Source: Chamaecyparis obtusa (taxonomy: Eukaryota; Streptophyta; Pinopsida; Cupressales; Cupressaceae). Taken from it: a stretch of 64,000 nucleotides of DNA. The translations under genes were made by a program, and so were the position numbers. The stretch lies in assembly GCA_027943335.1 (NCBI GenBank), contig BSBK01002161.1:2580001-2644000 (forward strand). The letters are read 5' to 3'. Below the pieces are notes generated by a model that was not told the DNA's origin, searched no databases, and saw nothing but the letters and a program-made list of their open reading frames with translations. Each line of letters begins with the position of its first letter. Within the stretch, counting starts at the first letter, position 1. Positions 49,870 to 61,889 of the stretch are shown here, piece by piece.

Positions 49870-50545
49870 AGATAATGATTTAGAGAATTTGATAAACAAG
49901 GTTTGTTGCTTTAGAAAATATTTAGTCACTTATACTTTTATATGATAAAAAGTTAGACTTTAAACATGAAATATTAAATATAAGAATTTACACATTATTT
50001 TATGGAACCTATTTATGTTATTTTTCTTCATCATTTCAATAGGATGTTATGATAATTTTATTTATAATATAATATTATATAGGAAATTATTATCTCATCT
50101 AGTTACTACTATGCAATAGTGACACTATTGTAAGATATTGTTGTATAAAAATATTTTTAAAATGCAATGAATATAGGCCTACATCATACTAATAAGATTG
50201 TAGAGCAATATAATAATAAATAAAGAAATTTGTATATTTTAAAATAAAACATAAAATATAGAAACATTAGAAAGTTGGGTAACTTGTTTTAATTCATTGG
50301 TTGATCAATATAGAAAAATGTTTACAACATGCTAATAAGATTGTAGAGTACTATTATCTAATGAAATAAAAGATAAAATAATTTGTACATATTTAAATAA
50401 AAACAAAAAATATAAATATTAGGAAACTTAGTCAACCTATTTTAATTCCTAGTTTTAGGAGATGCTTTGACATTTAAGAAAATTGAGTGAATGCATTAGT
50501 ATTCCTAATATAATTAAATTGAGAGACTTCTTGCAATCCAATAAT
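49870..50545. other. AT-rich sequence, nothing recognised
   Basis: Two stretches share the phrase AAGATTGTAGAG (near 50200 and 50338) with similar surroundings, a degenerate duplication of about 130 bp. No gene. Confidence 0.45.
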
Positions 50546-51945
50546 TGAATGCGGAGGTTGATTCAGGAGAAGAAGAGTATATCCCATCTGATACTGAGGA
50601 AAGCCAAGATATGCATTCGAACACTGATGAGAAGGCTTCCCCTCAGACCAAAAAGGGGAAAAAGAAAATTAAAATGGAGAAGATGGAGAAAAAGGAGACT
50701 CCTGACCCTAATCAGGGCATTGAGATCTTGTCTGATAGAGATTACAATGAGGAGGTGGAGGGTATGAATACGGAGGGTGTACCTTTTGCGAAGAAGAGGA
50801 AAATAAGGAGAAAATGGGTGGTAAGAGAACCATTACTATTAAGATGTCTGTGGACAGAGAGGAGGTTTCTACTGACAAACCTTTCAGGAGGCTGAATAAA
50901 AGGAAGGATACTAAAGATGATTCAAAGGAGGAAAGGCAGGAGGAAGGGAAGGATAGCGAAGAGGAAGAGGAGAATCAGGGGAGAGAGGATGAGAATGAGC
51001 AGGGCTTTGATGAATTTGGGTCTAGCTAGTACACTTGCAAGATTTCGGGCAAAGTCAAGAGTGTGGTCTGGAGGAATTTTGATAATGTCTCTATCAGGAT
51101 GGGTCTAAAGAGGGAATTGATGAAAACTTTGGTTAAGGAGAATAAGGAGAGAAAAATTCAAATGGAGGAGCTTATTGATCCTGCCCTAGTTATTTTGAGC
51201 GACATCACTAAAGAAAACCCTCAGATGGATGTGCTCAACAATGCTAAAAATAGTGTTATTGATAGCTATAGAACTACTAAATGGACATATCATGAAATCC
51301 AGGAGCTAAAATATAGGGTGGGCATATTGGAGAGGGAGAATTGTAGCAACAAGAATAGTAATACTAAGGAGAAGAATGATATGGAAAATAGAGTGGAGGA
51401 AGTGAAGAGTAGAGTTCAGAGCATGGAGGGTACCTTGCAGAAAATTGCTGAACAAAGCTACAACACTCTTAAAGCTTCTAACGACAACATAGAGGTGTTG
51501 ATTAGAAAAATTGAGGAACACAGGGGTAGTAAGGAGGAAGACTAGTCTCCTAACAGTGGCGAAGATAAGTCTCCTAAGGATGGCCCAAGGAAGAGGACCA
51601 GATCCAGCACAATGAAAAAGGACACCCAGGAACCTGATAAAGATCTTTCAAACCTTAAGGAGGTGGCTAGTAGGGCGTCGGAGTTGGAGATTCGTATGGC
51701 GGAGATTCTCAAGGAATTTTCCTGAGCTATTCTCCTGGCTTTGGGCTTTTCCTAGTTTTTTGTTTCTGCCCCTAGTTCTATTTTCTAGTTTTTTGCTTGT
51801 TGTCAATTGGGGACTGTTGTTTTTTAGCTGTGGCTATTTTGTTGTTGCTAATTTTCACGCTTTATCTATGTTAAACTTTTAATGCTATAAGGGTTTTGGG
51901 GCCCCATTAAAACCTATTTTCCTCAATAAAAAACATATGAATGCC
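50546..51945 (+). pseudogene. Retroposon copy d: acidic region plus coiled-coil ORF, best-preserved copy
   Basis: The frame starts without ATG at about 50551 (AEVDSGEEEYIPSDTEES), continues as an acidic and lysine-rich region, shifts frame near 50820 into DDSKEERQEEGKDSEEEEE, and after a stop near 51028 runs open from 51063 to 51545. The last part has KTLVKENKERKIQMEELIDP, TYHEIQELKYRVGILERE, MENRVEEVKSRVQSMEGTLQ and KASNDNIEVLIRKIEE, a long coiled coil. Past a TAG come GPRKRTRSS and SRASELEIRMAEILKEFS. The sequence ends with TCCTCAATAAAAAACA near 51945. TGAATGC on both sides (about 50546-50552 and 51954-51960) may be a short target duplication, suggesting 5' truncation. Function unknown; a nuclear basic patch is likely. 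Confidence 0.6.
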
Positions 51946-53556
51946 AATCATCCATATACACAAAACAATTTTTCTTTAATATCGTGTTATTTTCCATGGT
52001 GGTAGGTTTTATGCCTATTAGTTTGCAATAAGATCTATTGGGATTCCTTAAGAAGGAAGATGTACTGCGTGTTAAAGGTATTAATTTGGTATGCTCATCT
52101 ATTTTAAGTTTTAAAATTTTAAGATTTTTTGATTTATTATAGAAAGAAAATAGAGAAAATAATTAATTTGAAATGAGCATGATCAACTTAACCTATTTTA
52201 TTGTACTTTAGACAAACCAGTGATGCATATTTTCAAATTTTGACATGTAAAGGTATATTATAGGTTTCATTGCTTTCAAAATATTATTTGCATTCATTCA
52301 TGTTAGAAAATTTTGTTTGTCCAGCTTTGTGTAAATTGTTTTCTCGAAAAGACTCATGATTTGGTATATTCCTATTGCTTCAAAGTTCAAAACCAAGGTG
52401 AAAGCCATTGACTAGTGTTGTTGTGTTATATTATTCCTCAAATTGACATTTTGATGTTTATAGAGTATAAATTTATTGTGCTCATATTTTAACCACTGGG
52501 TTATTATTTTTTGCTTGCTAAAACTCTTTAAAAGTTGAAATACAATGATTTTTCAAGCCTTTTGTCATCTTTTAACAAAATAGGTGCAACTAATTGAATG
52601 CTCATGAAACTAATAAATAATGAGCGATGCTATTTATTTTTTTCCTATTGAATTTCAAATATGGCTTTAGAACTTACGAAGTATACATCCACTAGAATGG
52701 ATTTTATCTCACAGCGAGCTAACCGAATAGTAAAAGAAAAGTATTTCAAGGGTTTGATTTTCTTATCAAAAATACTAAAAGCCTTGAAAGGTTGTGCGAG
52801 GATGACATAAATGAATGACTTTCAATTCGTGTGTTTAAAATATATACACCATGTGAAGTACTATTCTGAGAGGCCACCTTACTCAAATGACTATTGGAAT
52901 CAAAATAGTGAGTTAGCCTCTAGTGATATGTACCACTTAGAAACTATAAAATTATTAAAGGATTGATGAATGCACATTTAAGAATCCTTTTTAGATGTTG
53001 AATTAAATTCAAAGGGAGTTCTTTTATACAAGTTACTTTTGGTAGATCAATATTTTTCAATGAATTGCCATTAAAAAAAATTAATTTATTGAGTGATTAT
53101 CCTTAACCGTTGTGTCATCTTATAGAGAGATTTATCCTTTCTTGTCTTCTTCTTTAAAAACTTTAAAGTCTTCATCATTTTAACCTTATGGGAACACATA
53201 ATTTTTGTTTTGTACTTTGTTTCCACAATCAATGTTTGTAGTGCACTCCAATGGCATAACCATTTTGACAAAATAATCCTTATTTTTTATGACACCAAAC
53301 ATTTCTTTATATGTGTCTACTACCATCACCAAATAGATTCATTTTTTGTAGATAATGTGTAAGAAATTTTATCACCTCCTTTATTGCATTTCACATGATT
53401 AAATATCTTCAATAGTTGGTTGCATGGTCCTTTTTGTTGTTTGAAAAGGTATAAAGTTATAACTACTACCCTTTAATTTAATAACATTTGAATGTTTATA
53501 GTCCTCCATAGTTCCAGTATTGTAATGGAAAATGTCAACTCCATGCTTTTGAATCC
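51946..53556. other. No recognisable gene
   Basis: AT-rich DNA with only short frames and no repeat shared with other parts of the window that I could see. Confidence 0.5.
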
Positions 53557-54288
53557 TCTTGTATTTTTGTTTTGATTATTTCAATCAGGAAAGGCCTCGA
53601 ACTCATCATACCAAAATAACCATCAAGCATTTAGGTTATTCAAAAAGAATTCACGAGACGTGAATTCAACTATCATAAAATACAAAACAAAATAGGAGAT
53701 GGACTAGAAACAAAAAGAACCAGTGACTAGCACAAACATATATAGAACTAGGCAAACGGAAGATTAATCTCCTTCCAATCCTAATTCAGCTCCTTAAGGG
53801 TATCTAGAAAATAAGTCTTTTTGGGCTGATGCAAAATAGATTCCATCAAAGGACTCTCTTTCATCGGTTGAATAGAAACTCGCATAATGACCTCATGCTC
53901 CCTTCTTTTATCCTTGGACTATACTCTAATTCCTCCTAGAGAGTGTTAAAGGAAAAATTCATTTTGTCCATCATCTACTTGTTGAAATTGACCACATCCA
54001 TCAATTTCTTGTTAACCTTATTCTAGTTGGCTTTGACATTGGCAAAGGCCTAAAGCATTTCCTATTTCTCTTCCTTTGAGGAAATTAGAGCTTTCAATTC
54101 ATGAATGTGCCCTTCAATAATTTACCAATTATCTAACTTCTGATCTAGCTCATCAGCAATAGATTATAAACTATTAATTTTCATTTTGGTTGTGTGTATC
54201 TATGATATAGGAGAATCCTAGGTGTAAGGGAAATCTTCCATCACCCAAAAATATTTCTATTTTCTTTTCAATAAGGGCTATCTTGTAT
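53557..54288 (-). mobile_element. Retroposon copy g: decayed coiled-coil ORF
   Basis: The minus strand, read through stops, gives SIADELDQKLDNW-like residues, IEGHIHELKALISSKEEK, VNKKLMDVVNFNK and MNFSFNTL, a heptad pattern like copies d and f. Its 3' end reads GAGTTCGAGGCCTTTCCTG and AAATAATCAAAACA, close to the end of copy f (ATAATCAAAACA). TCTTGTAT occurs at 53557-53564 and 54281-54288 and may be an 8-bp target duplication. Sequence is strongly decayed, so the family call rests mainly on the 3' end and heptads. Confidence 0.45.
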
Positions 54289-54336
54289 AGAGTTGCTATT
54301 TTTTAGAAATTTACTATTTTTAGTAAGTTTTTTGTT

Positions 54337-54631
54337 TGAGCTCAGAATGCTCTATTTTCTTCCCTGGAGGTTCACTTTGGTCATATCAGCCTTCCAGTAA
54401 ATTTTCATTGCAAGATCAAGTCTAGTTTTGAAGATATTGAAATTTTTTGGTATTGGCAGGAGGTTATAGAAACTTTGAACTCAGTTTTGAAGGCTTTAGA
54501 GTCTCTGAATGGTGTCAAAACTTCAGTTGATTGGAGCTTGCACAAGTTAGGCACTATAGAGAACTTTGCATCATTTCTAAAATGGGGTTATAATAGCCGA
54601 TCGGATCAATGGGAGATGACTTATGGTCTCT
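54337..54631 (+). other. Orphan open frame without start codon
   Basis: A frame of about 97 codons reads SLEVHFGHISLPVNFHCKIK, EIFWYWQEVIETLNSVLKAL, SVDWSLHKLGTIENF and LKWGYNSRSDQWE, ending in TAG. Amino-acid make-up looks protein-like and there is no ATG, so it may be an exon or truncated copy. I do not recognise it. A TATA-like TATATAAGG lies downstream at 54809-54817 and is not obviously linked. Confidence 0.3.
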
Positions 54632-55378
54632 AGAAGTTGCGCTACCTAAAATGGAACAAAAATAATTTCCTTCAAAATTTCTTTTTGAGTTCTGAAAGTT
54701 GTTTGAGTTGACTCTAATGTAATAAAAAATGAAAAATAAAATAATTCGATGGTTGGTCAGTCTCAATGGCTAAAATTCTAGAACCTTCTCATGTGGTGGA
54801 AAATTCCCTATATAAGGAAGGCTCGTAGTGTTTTCTAGGGTAGTTATGGGTGGTTATTCGAGGCTTTGTCTTACAAAATATTATAAGGAAAATGCCCATA
54901 TGGATTTGCATATTGTATTTCTGAAATTTGTAATTCCATACTTTTGGAGATAATAAGAAGCCCATTTTCAGTTCTTGTAAATTGTTGTTGTATCTCTATT
55001 TCTATTATGTGTTTGTGATAATAAGGGGATCACCCTTCATCAAGCTAAGAAATAAGCTACTTGATAAAGGAATTTTGATGGTTATAGACTATGCAAATCT
55101 TATCAACTTTATTTACATAGCGAGGAAACTCTAAAATATTTTTAATAGAGGTGAGGTTATAGGAATAGAGAGGGGAAACATTATGTGGGACCTCAATATC
55201 TTCTTTATAGGTCTAGGGAGAAGAAACAAGGGAAGGAGGATTAGTATCCTAGCTAGGGTGTTTAATAGGAGTATTTTCTAGGGTCCACTCTGACCCAGTT
55301 GACCATGAGGTAGAGGAGTCCTCAAAGACAATGATCATTTCCTCTAGTTATTTATCCTTGCCTAAAGATTTATATAGA

Positions 55379-56943
55379 TGTTATCTACCTCAGCCTTCAT
55401 CCAGATATTTATGAAGTAAATTTAGGCATTCGGAGGTAGCAATGAGGTGACAGGTTGAGTAGAACTGAGAAAAATTGAAAATCCAAATTTTTAGTATTTT
55501 TCTATGTTGTAGAAAAGTGCATTTTCGGAGGCCTCCATAGTGAAATCTGGGGTTAAAAATATCATTTGTCCCTCATCATGGTGTGACAAATGCATGGTGC
55601 CAAGGGACTAAAAATAGATCTCCTAATGACCTTTCTGACGAGGTATTATGTTCTAATTTTTCAGCAGTGAGCAGAAAGTTATGACCCCGTGAAGTTGAGG
55701 TAACAAAATGGTGCAGCTTTTACCATGATCCAAAAGCTTATTTTCCTTGAGATGCTTCATCTTCCAAAGTGCACTCTCCACATAGAGTGCTAAGAAAGTA
55801 CCATGGATATTTGAAGATAAAAATGGAGGCACGTACTTAAGAACTCCCACCAATGTGCTACATGTCGGCACCACAGAGTTTCAAATGCCTCCGTGCAATG
55901 TTTCCCTCTCCAAGTTCCACCTTTCTGACACATTTCTAGAAATGTGTTAATCACATTATCTCCCACCAGTGGTCCTTGATACCTTCTGAGAATGACACAT
56001 GGGCATCTCACGGACATTTGTGGAGTTTCAACTTTTGTTCAAAGGAAGCTTTCGTGTTGGTGTTCCACATGTTATTTTTGTTGAAGTCACATGCTTCCAT
56101 ACATCCACTCCCATGGGCTCATTTCTTCTTATAGTTTTGGCATAGCTCTCTTGAAGACTGCCTCATTGTTTGCAGAAGGTGGTAGCTGAGTGTAATGATG
56201 AATGATTTAATTCTATTTGCAGATCAAGGGCTAGCTATCAGTTTTAGAGCCAGTGATGGATATCTCAACTTCCCATGCTTTGTGAAAATGAACATATGAC
56301 ACACTATCAGATCTTCTTTCTATTAGGGTTTCCAGGCCACTGCTTCCCAACCAGTATTTATTGCCAAATATTTGTAGTTTGTAGGGATGGGTTCAAAGAG
56401 GATTATTCAAGGACTTTCCACTTTTATGTGGAGATTTATTTTTAGCAAGCCTTAAAATTGCAATGGGAATTTGAATCAAAGAAAATATATAAATTATGCT
56501 TCTATCCCTTTGTTCCTTTAAGATTCATTGCTTCATGAATGTTTTTTGTGCTATTTCCTGACTTCAGCATATGCATTTTTTATTTTCGCTGGGTAGATTA
56601 TGTTTTAAGCCTCTCTTTTATGTAATAATCATTGTATGGTTTCTCTTGATGTCTCATGTTTGAATATTTATTTGTATACCTATAAATTTTCCTAATTCAT
56701 ATTTGATCTAGAGGTTCCTTGATATTTCATTTTGTGAAATAGCCTATGCATTTTAAAGTATTCCAAAATCTTGGCATATCACATTTTACTATTTTAAGTA
56801 ACACTTCTTCCACTCTTCCCTCTACATGAAACGAAGAGCCAACTTCTAAAATCTCAGAGGTTTCATAGTGAAAATGCATAAGGTCCCCCACTCACTAAGC
56901 TTTCCATAGGCTATCTATCTAAAAGAAATTTTAGGTATCAACA
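55379..56943 (+). repeat. Left (5') LTR of element E
   Basis: 1565 bp, matching 57979-59558 in order over its full length with scattered substitutions and small indels. Confidence 0.7.
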
Positions 56944-57978
56944 GTTCTTTTCTAGCACACCCAATGGGACCGATTTTTCATGGCTAAAGATTTGGTGCAT
57001 TCTTCAATATTCTCAGCCTTGTAGTGGAAGATTTCAAGCACTTGGAAAATTTGTAGCTAAATAAATTTGGCTAAATCTGATGGTATGTGCCCAAATATTG
57101 GTGTAGATCTCCTTCTTTCTTCATGATTTAGTATGGAGGGATGTTATGGAGAGTAGAATTTCTCTACTCATTTTTATGGAAATATAAGCATTTCACCTCC
57201 TTACCAACAATATCACGCTATAAATTCTTCTAATTTTACTTCACCTCAGCACTGAGTCATCACCTTTTGCAATAGAAGATCTTGTGCAGTAGGATAAATA
57301 GGAGGAGGTCTCCATACCATCAGAGGAGCCATTAGTACCAGTATTTTCTAGAGAACAAAAGATTAGAGTTGTAGAACTTTCAAGAAGATGCCCCCATTGG
57401 GTATCTAACTCAAGTCTACAATTTTCCACTAGTCATGCTCACCTCTGAGCATGAAGATGAGCATCAAGAAGAGTAGGAACAACTTTCCCATTCACTACAA
57501 TAGAACAAAATTTAAACGTGGGGGAGATTTTCTTCTCTTAATCTTTACAAGGCATTTTAGTATGTTGGATACCTTTCAAGTTTCCATTTCTGACTAGTTG
57601 TACAGAATAATGTGAAGTACCATAAGCTAGGTAGGAAGGGAAGTTACTTTAATAAGGTAGTTAATGGTTTTGTTTAACACCTTCTCAATGTAAATCTTTG
57701 TACATAGTAGGTTACAAGTTTTCTTGTTTTCCAAGAAGTGCTCTACACATGTTGCATTCTCCTTAAGGGAATGTATGTTGTAGTTTTCAATTTTCCTCCA
57801 AGTGCATGCTTGCACAGTTTTTGTGGGTCTCTTCTTGTTTTGAGGCAGGTCTATGTTTAAGGCTCCTTTATTTTCAACTTTGTGCCTCATGGATAAAGTA
57901 TTCTAGTCCGTGCATCCAGAGATTTTGAGGTTCTTTCTTAGCAGACTAGGATCTCATGTGAGTCATAAAAAATGTAGA

Positions 57979-59558
57979 TGTTATCTACCTCAGCCTTCAT
58001 CTAGAGATTTCTGAAGGCAATTTAGGCATTTTGAGGTAGCAATGAGGTGATAGGTTGAGTAGAATTGAGAAAAACCAAAAATCTAGTTTTTTCAATATTT
58101 TTCTATGTTGTAGAAAAGTGCATTTTTGGAGGCCTCCAAAGAAAAAATAGGGGTTAAAAGTGTCATCTATCCCTCGAAACATTGTGTTCAAGGCATGGTG
58201 CCAAGGGACTAAAATTATATCTGCTAAAGACCTTTTCGACGAGGTATTACATTCTAATTTTTGAGCAACGAGCAGAAAGTTATGACCCCGCAAAGTTGAG
58301 GCAACAAAATGGTGCAATTTTACCATCATGATCTGCAAGCTTATTTTCCTTAAAATGCTTCATCTTCTAAAGTGTTCTCACTGAAGAGAGTACTAATCCA
58401 ACACTGCAAATATTTGAAGATAAAAAAAAGGAGGCAAATACTCAAGAACTCTTGGTAGTGTGGTACCTGTCGGCACCACGAAGTTTCAAATGCCTTCATG
58501 CAATGTTTCCATCTCTAATTTCTATTGTTCTAACACATTTCTAGTAAGGTGCTAACCGCATTATCTTTCCCTGGTGGGCTCTGATACCTTCCAAGCATGA
58601 CATGTGGATGTCTCATAGGCGTTTGTGGAGTTTCAACTTTTGTTCAAATGAAACTTTCACGCTGGTGTGCCACATGCTTTTTTTGTTGTACCTACATGCT
58701 TCCACATGTCTACTCCCATGGGATCATTGATTCTTTTAGTTTTGGTGTGGATCTCTTAAAGACTATCATTTTGTTTCCAAAAGGGTGGTAGATAAGCATA
58801 ATGATGAATGATCTAATTTTGTTTGTGGATCAAGGGATAGCTATCAGTTTTAGAGCCAGTAATAAAGATCTAAGCTTCTCAAGCTTTGCATAATTGAACA
58901 CATGACACACTATCAGATCTTCTTTCTATTAGGGTTTCTAGGCCATGGCTTCGTAGCTATTATTTATTGTCCAATATTTGTAATTTGTAGGGATGGGTTA
59001 AGAGAGGATTATTCAAGGACTTTCCACTCTTATGTGGAGAGATATTTCTAGCAAGCCTTAAAATTATAATGGGAATTTGAATAAAAAATATATATAAATC
59101 ATTTTGCTAGCCCTTTTTTCCTTCAAGATTCATTGCTTCATGAATGCTTTTTTGTGCTATTTCTTGACTTCAGCATATGCATTTTTTATTTTCACTGGGT
59201 AGATTATGCTTTAAGCTTCTTTATTTTGTGATAATCATTGTATGGTTTTTCTTTATATCTCATGCTTAAATAGTTATTCATAGATGTATGAGTGTTCCTA
59301 ATCCATATTTGATCTAGAGGTTGCCTTGATATTTTATTTCATGAAATAGCCTGTGTATTTTAAATTATTATAAAAGCTTGGCATATTACCTTATGCTATT
59401 TTAAGTAACACTTCATCCCCTTTTTCCTCTACATTAAATGAAGAGTCAGCTTCTAAAATCCTAGAGGTTTCTTAGTAAAAATGCATAAGGTATTAAGGTC
59501 CCCCATTCACTAAGCTTCCCATAGTCTGTGTTTCTAAAATCAATTTTAGGTATCAACA
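57979..59558 (+). repeat. Right (3') LTR of element E
   Basis: 1580 bp partner of 55379-56943. The bases just before it (ATAAAAAATGTAGA) are only a weak polypurine tract. Confidence 0.7.
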
Positions 59559-60479
59559 CTTTCAATTTGGCTTTCCTGGGGAGATTATCCCTAGTTGAGA
59601 TAAGTGGAGCCTTAGAGACTGTTAAAGATGGGGAATCCTTCAAATTATCCACTTGGTTACTTAATTCAACAATTTTAAAGGGAGATTATTAAGGCCTAAC
59701 TCAAGGGTCAAAGGCAGGTGAACGTTATACAGGTGGAGGATTAAACCTTTATGTAAAGGGGGATCCCCATTATTTTTGGATTTCAACACAAACTAATACA
59801 AGGAAGATAAAATCCAAAAAGGAAAGTTGAGATTGATATTGTACCAAAAGTTAATGAGCATAGGAAAAGGATAAGAGTGAAAGCATTTAAACCCACCTTC
59901 CAAGGTCATAAATTTTATCAACATAAAAGCCACATCTTTCCAATCGCTAGGTAGCTCTCCTTGATTAAAACCATTCTACAAATGAATAATTTTCTCATGT
60001 GGGCCGGGGAAATTCTTAAGATCCAATTTGTATTGAGAATTGGAATTTCTGGGAATAAGATTGCCTTCCACCATCAATCTAGTAGCAGCCACACTAGATT
60101 ACACTAAAACCATAAAGGAAACACTCCTGATACACACCTTACCTTGATCCCATGACCTTGAAAACTTCTTAGAAAGCTCAGGATCAAAACCCTTCATATC
60201 CTCGATGTAATTATCTACATAACCAACTTGTAGAATAGGCCAAAGGGTCTTGTTTAGCTTGAATTCATCACAATTGTTGGGATTTGTGTGTATAAGGTCT
60301 CCACCCATGGCTTCAATGTAGATATTCTTGATAAAGAAGACAATAAAGGATATGCAAATGCTAAAAAAGACTATGAGTAAAAACATAGGAAAAAACTCAA
60401 TACATCTCCTAGCCATCGAACAATAATTATCATTCATCATAATAAATTGGACTTGAGTTGAGTGTATGTCCTTTTCCAA
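59559..60479 (-). pseudogene. Pseudogene c: plant-transposon-protein-like domain, cut by element E
   Basis: Read on the minus strand, the frame has a hydrophobic N-terminal stretch (IEFFPMFLLIVFFSICISF), then EAMGGDLIHTNPNNCDEFKL, FDPELSKKFSRSWDQGK, a stop near 60099, VAATRLMVEGNLI, LPSDWKDVAFMLIKFMTLEG, GFKCFHSYPFPMLINF and DPPLHKGLILHLYN, then a few stops and DNLKDSPSLTVSKAP. This follows pseudogene b from end to end and copy a over the second half. Right after, element E begins at 59558; the rest may resume left of 55379 (about 55378-55090), but similarity there could not be shown. Function unknown. Confidence 0.5.
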
Positions 60480-60539
60480 GTGTGGAGATATCCTATTTGA
60501 TCACCTCATGTTCCTATTGTGGTAATTCTTGATCTTTAA

Positions 60540-60990
60540 GCCAAATATGATTTGAGTCCCTAATCTGACCAATGGTTGTCAACCTCTTAGAGACTCCATT
60601 ACCTTCACGGTAAGTGTGTTGTCATCTAAAAACGTCTAGTGTGGCCACTAAATATTTGTATTTGATAATTAAATCTTTCATTTCTCATTCCACATTAACT
60701 TCTCTAGTCATCATCATGATCAAATTGAGGACACCAGTCTCAATGATAAGCTTTTTGTGACCATAGTTAACTGCAAACTTGATGTCGTGAAAAGTTGCCA
60801 CCACCTCTGCCATATGGGCAATTTGTAACTCTATGTTAACCATATAGGCTAAGAGAAATTTTCCATACCTATCTCTATTAAGGCCACACCCACCCTCCTA
60901 ACCTAGGTTCCCATTAGAAGATCCATCAAAATTGAGTTTGACCCATCCATTATCAAGGGGGACTCTTTTGTTTGTGTTGATACCTAAATA
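60540..60990 (-). pseudogene. LINE RNase H remnant, minus strand
   Basis: KLNFDGSSNGNLG carries the first catalytic aspartate, GCGLNRDRYGKFLLAY the beta-strand region, and IAHMAEVVA the glutamate of the plant L1 RNase H. KKLIIETGVLNLIM stands where the GDS aspartate normally lies, so that residue is lost. REGNG near 60560 ends the domain. It lies immediately upstream of pseudogene c on the same strand; whether the two were one transcript is unknown. Confidence 0.65.
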
Positions 60991-61415
60991 ATGTATACAA
61001 GTCAATGAAGAAAAGATGGAAAACTAAATCCAAAATAGGAATTTACTAAGTAAAAGAAACCAAATAAGAAAAAAGTTGTAAAGGACTTAATAGATATTAT
61101 AAGGGTTCATTATTTCAAATAAAATTTTAAAGGTTTATATGAGAAAGAAATCCTTTATCACTTAATAGCTCTTCGAAAGAAAAAGGAAAAAAAAGCCAAA
61201 AATATAGATAAAACAAGCATAGATGCCAATATAAATAAATAAATGTATTCGAGATATCTTAACTTCTAAAAATAATCTATTTTACACATTTATTCTCAAA
61301 ACTGATAAAATGACATAGATATGAAAATTCATATTTGAAACATGAGCACTCAAATTTAAAAATATTACAATGAGTGCACAAATCATGTTTAAATGGATGA
61401 CAAATATTAAGGTCA
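60991..61415. other. No recognisable gene
   Basis: AT-rich, no frame or repeat seen. Confidence 0.5.
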
Positions 61416-61888
61416 AAGTAGATTGATGATTTTTTTTATATTAATCAGCAACAAAACACAGGTGTTGTCCCTTACAAAACCACAGTCCAAGGACATAAAA
61501 CAATTAACAACGCAATAAAAGAAAATCAACATAAAAAACTACTACCAAAGAAAAGCAACAAATAACAACATATAGTCTACCAACATATTCACGGCTAACA
61601 CTAACAACACATTGTAAGTAAATAAAATGTTCACCTTGAAATGCGAGTCTAGAGGGGAAGTAGTAGAGGCTAAAAAGCTAGAAAGTAAAGAAAAATTCAT
61701 ACTGGAACTAAAGTCCAATTTACCAAAAAACACCAAAATAAAACTAGTTCTGCTAAAAAGCCCAAGTAGATTGATAATATTTTTTATCAAAGAAAAACTA
61801 GTTTTATAAGGACCAAAAATCTAGTCACAAATACATCTAAAAAGATAAAAAGAGACAGACATCAACCAACATCAAGTAGATTGATAAT
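61416..61888 (-). mobile_element. Fragment e: truncated retroposon 3' end with target duplication
   Basis: AAGTAGATTGATGAT at 61416-61430 and AAGTAGATTGATAAT at 61874-61888 (one mismatch in 15) enclose an insert whose minus strand ends GATTAATATA plus an A-run. The insert matches the tail of pseudogene b (43730-44125). A third copy of the flank, AAGTAGATTGATAAT, lies inside at 61764-61778, so two nested events or a local duplication are possible. Confidence 0.6.
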
Positions 61889-61889
61889 G

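Larger units (their letters stand above)
55379..59558 (+). mobile_element. Element E: LTR pair with non-coding 1-kb interior (non-autonomous)
   Basis: Direct repeats at 55379-56943 and 57979-59558 both begin TGTTATCTACC and end GGTATCAACA, the TG...CA form with TGTT/AACA termini. Just after the left copy, TAGCACACCCAATGGGACC (56953-56971) looks like a degenerate primer site of the TGGCGC...TGGG type, which sets the strand as plus. The interior of 1035 bp has no gag or pol motif. No matching target duplication was found (ATAGA left, CTTTC right). It appears to interrupt pseudogene c. Confidence 0.6.

Noticed and set aside
50814..51108. Overlapping arginine/lysine-rich frames within copy d
   Set aside because: They are other-frame readings of the purine-rich acidic coding region.
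55379..59558. Plain tandem segmental duplication
   Set aside because: The repeated unit begins TGTT and ends AACA and a primer-site-like sequence follows the first copy, so LTRs explain it better, although the missing target duplication leaves some doubt.
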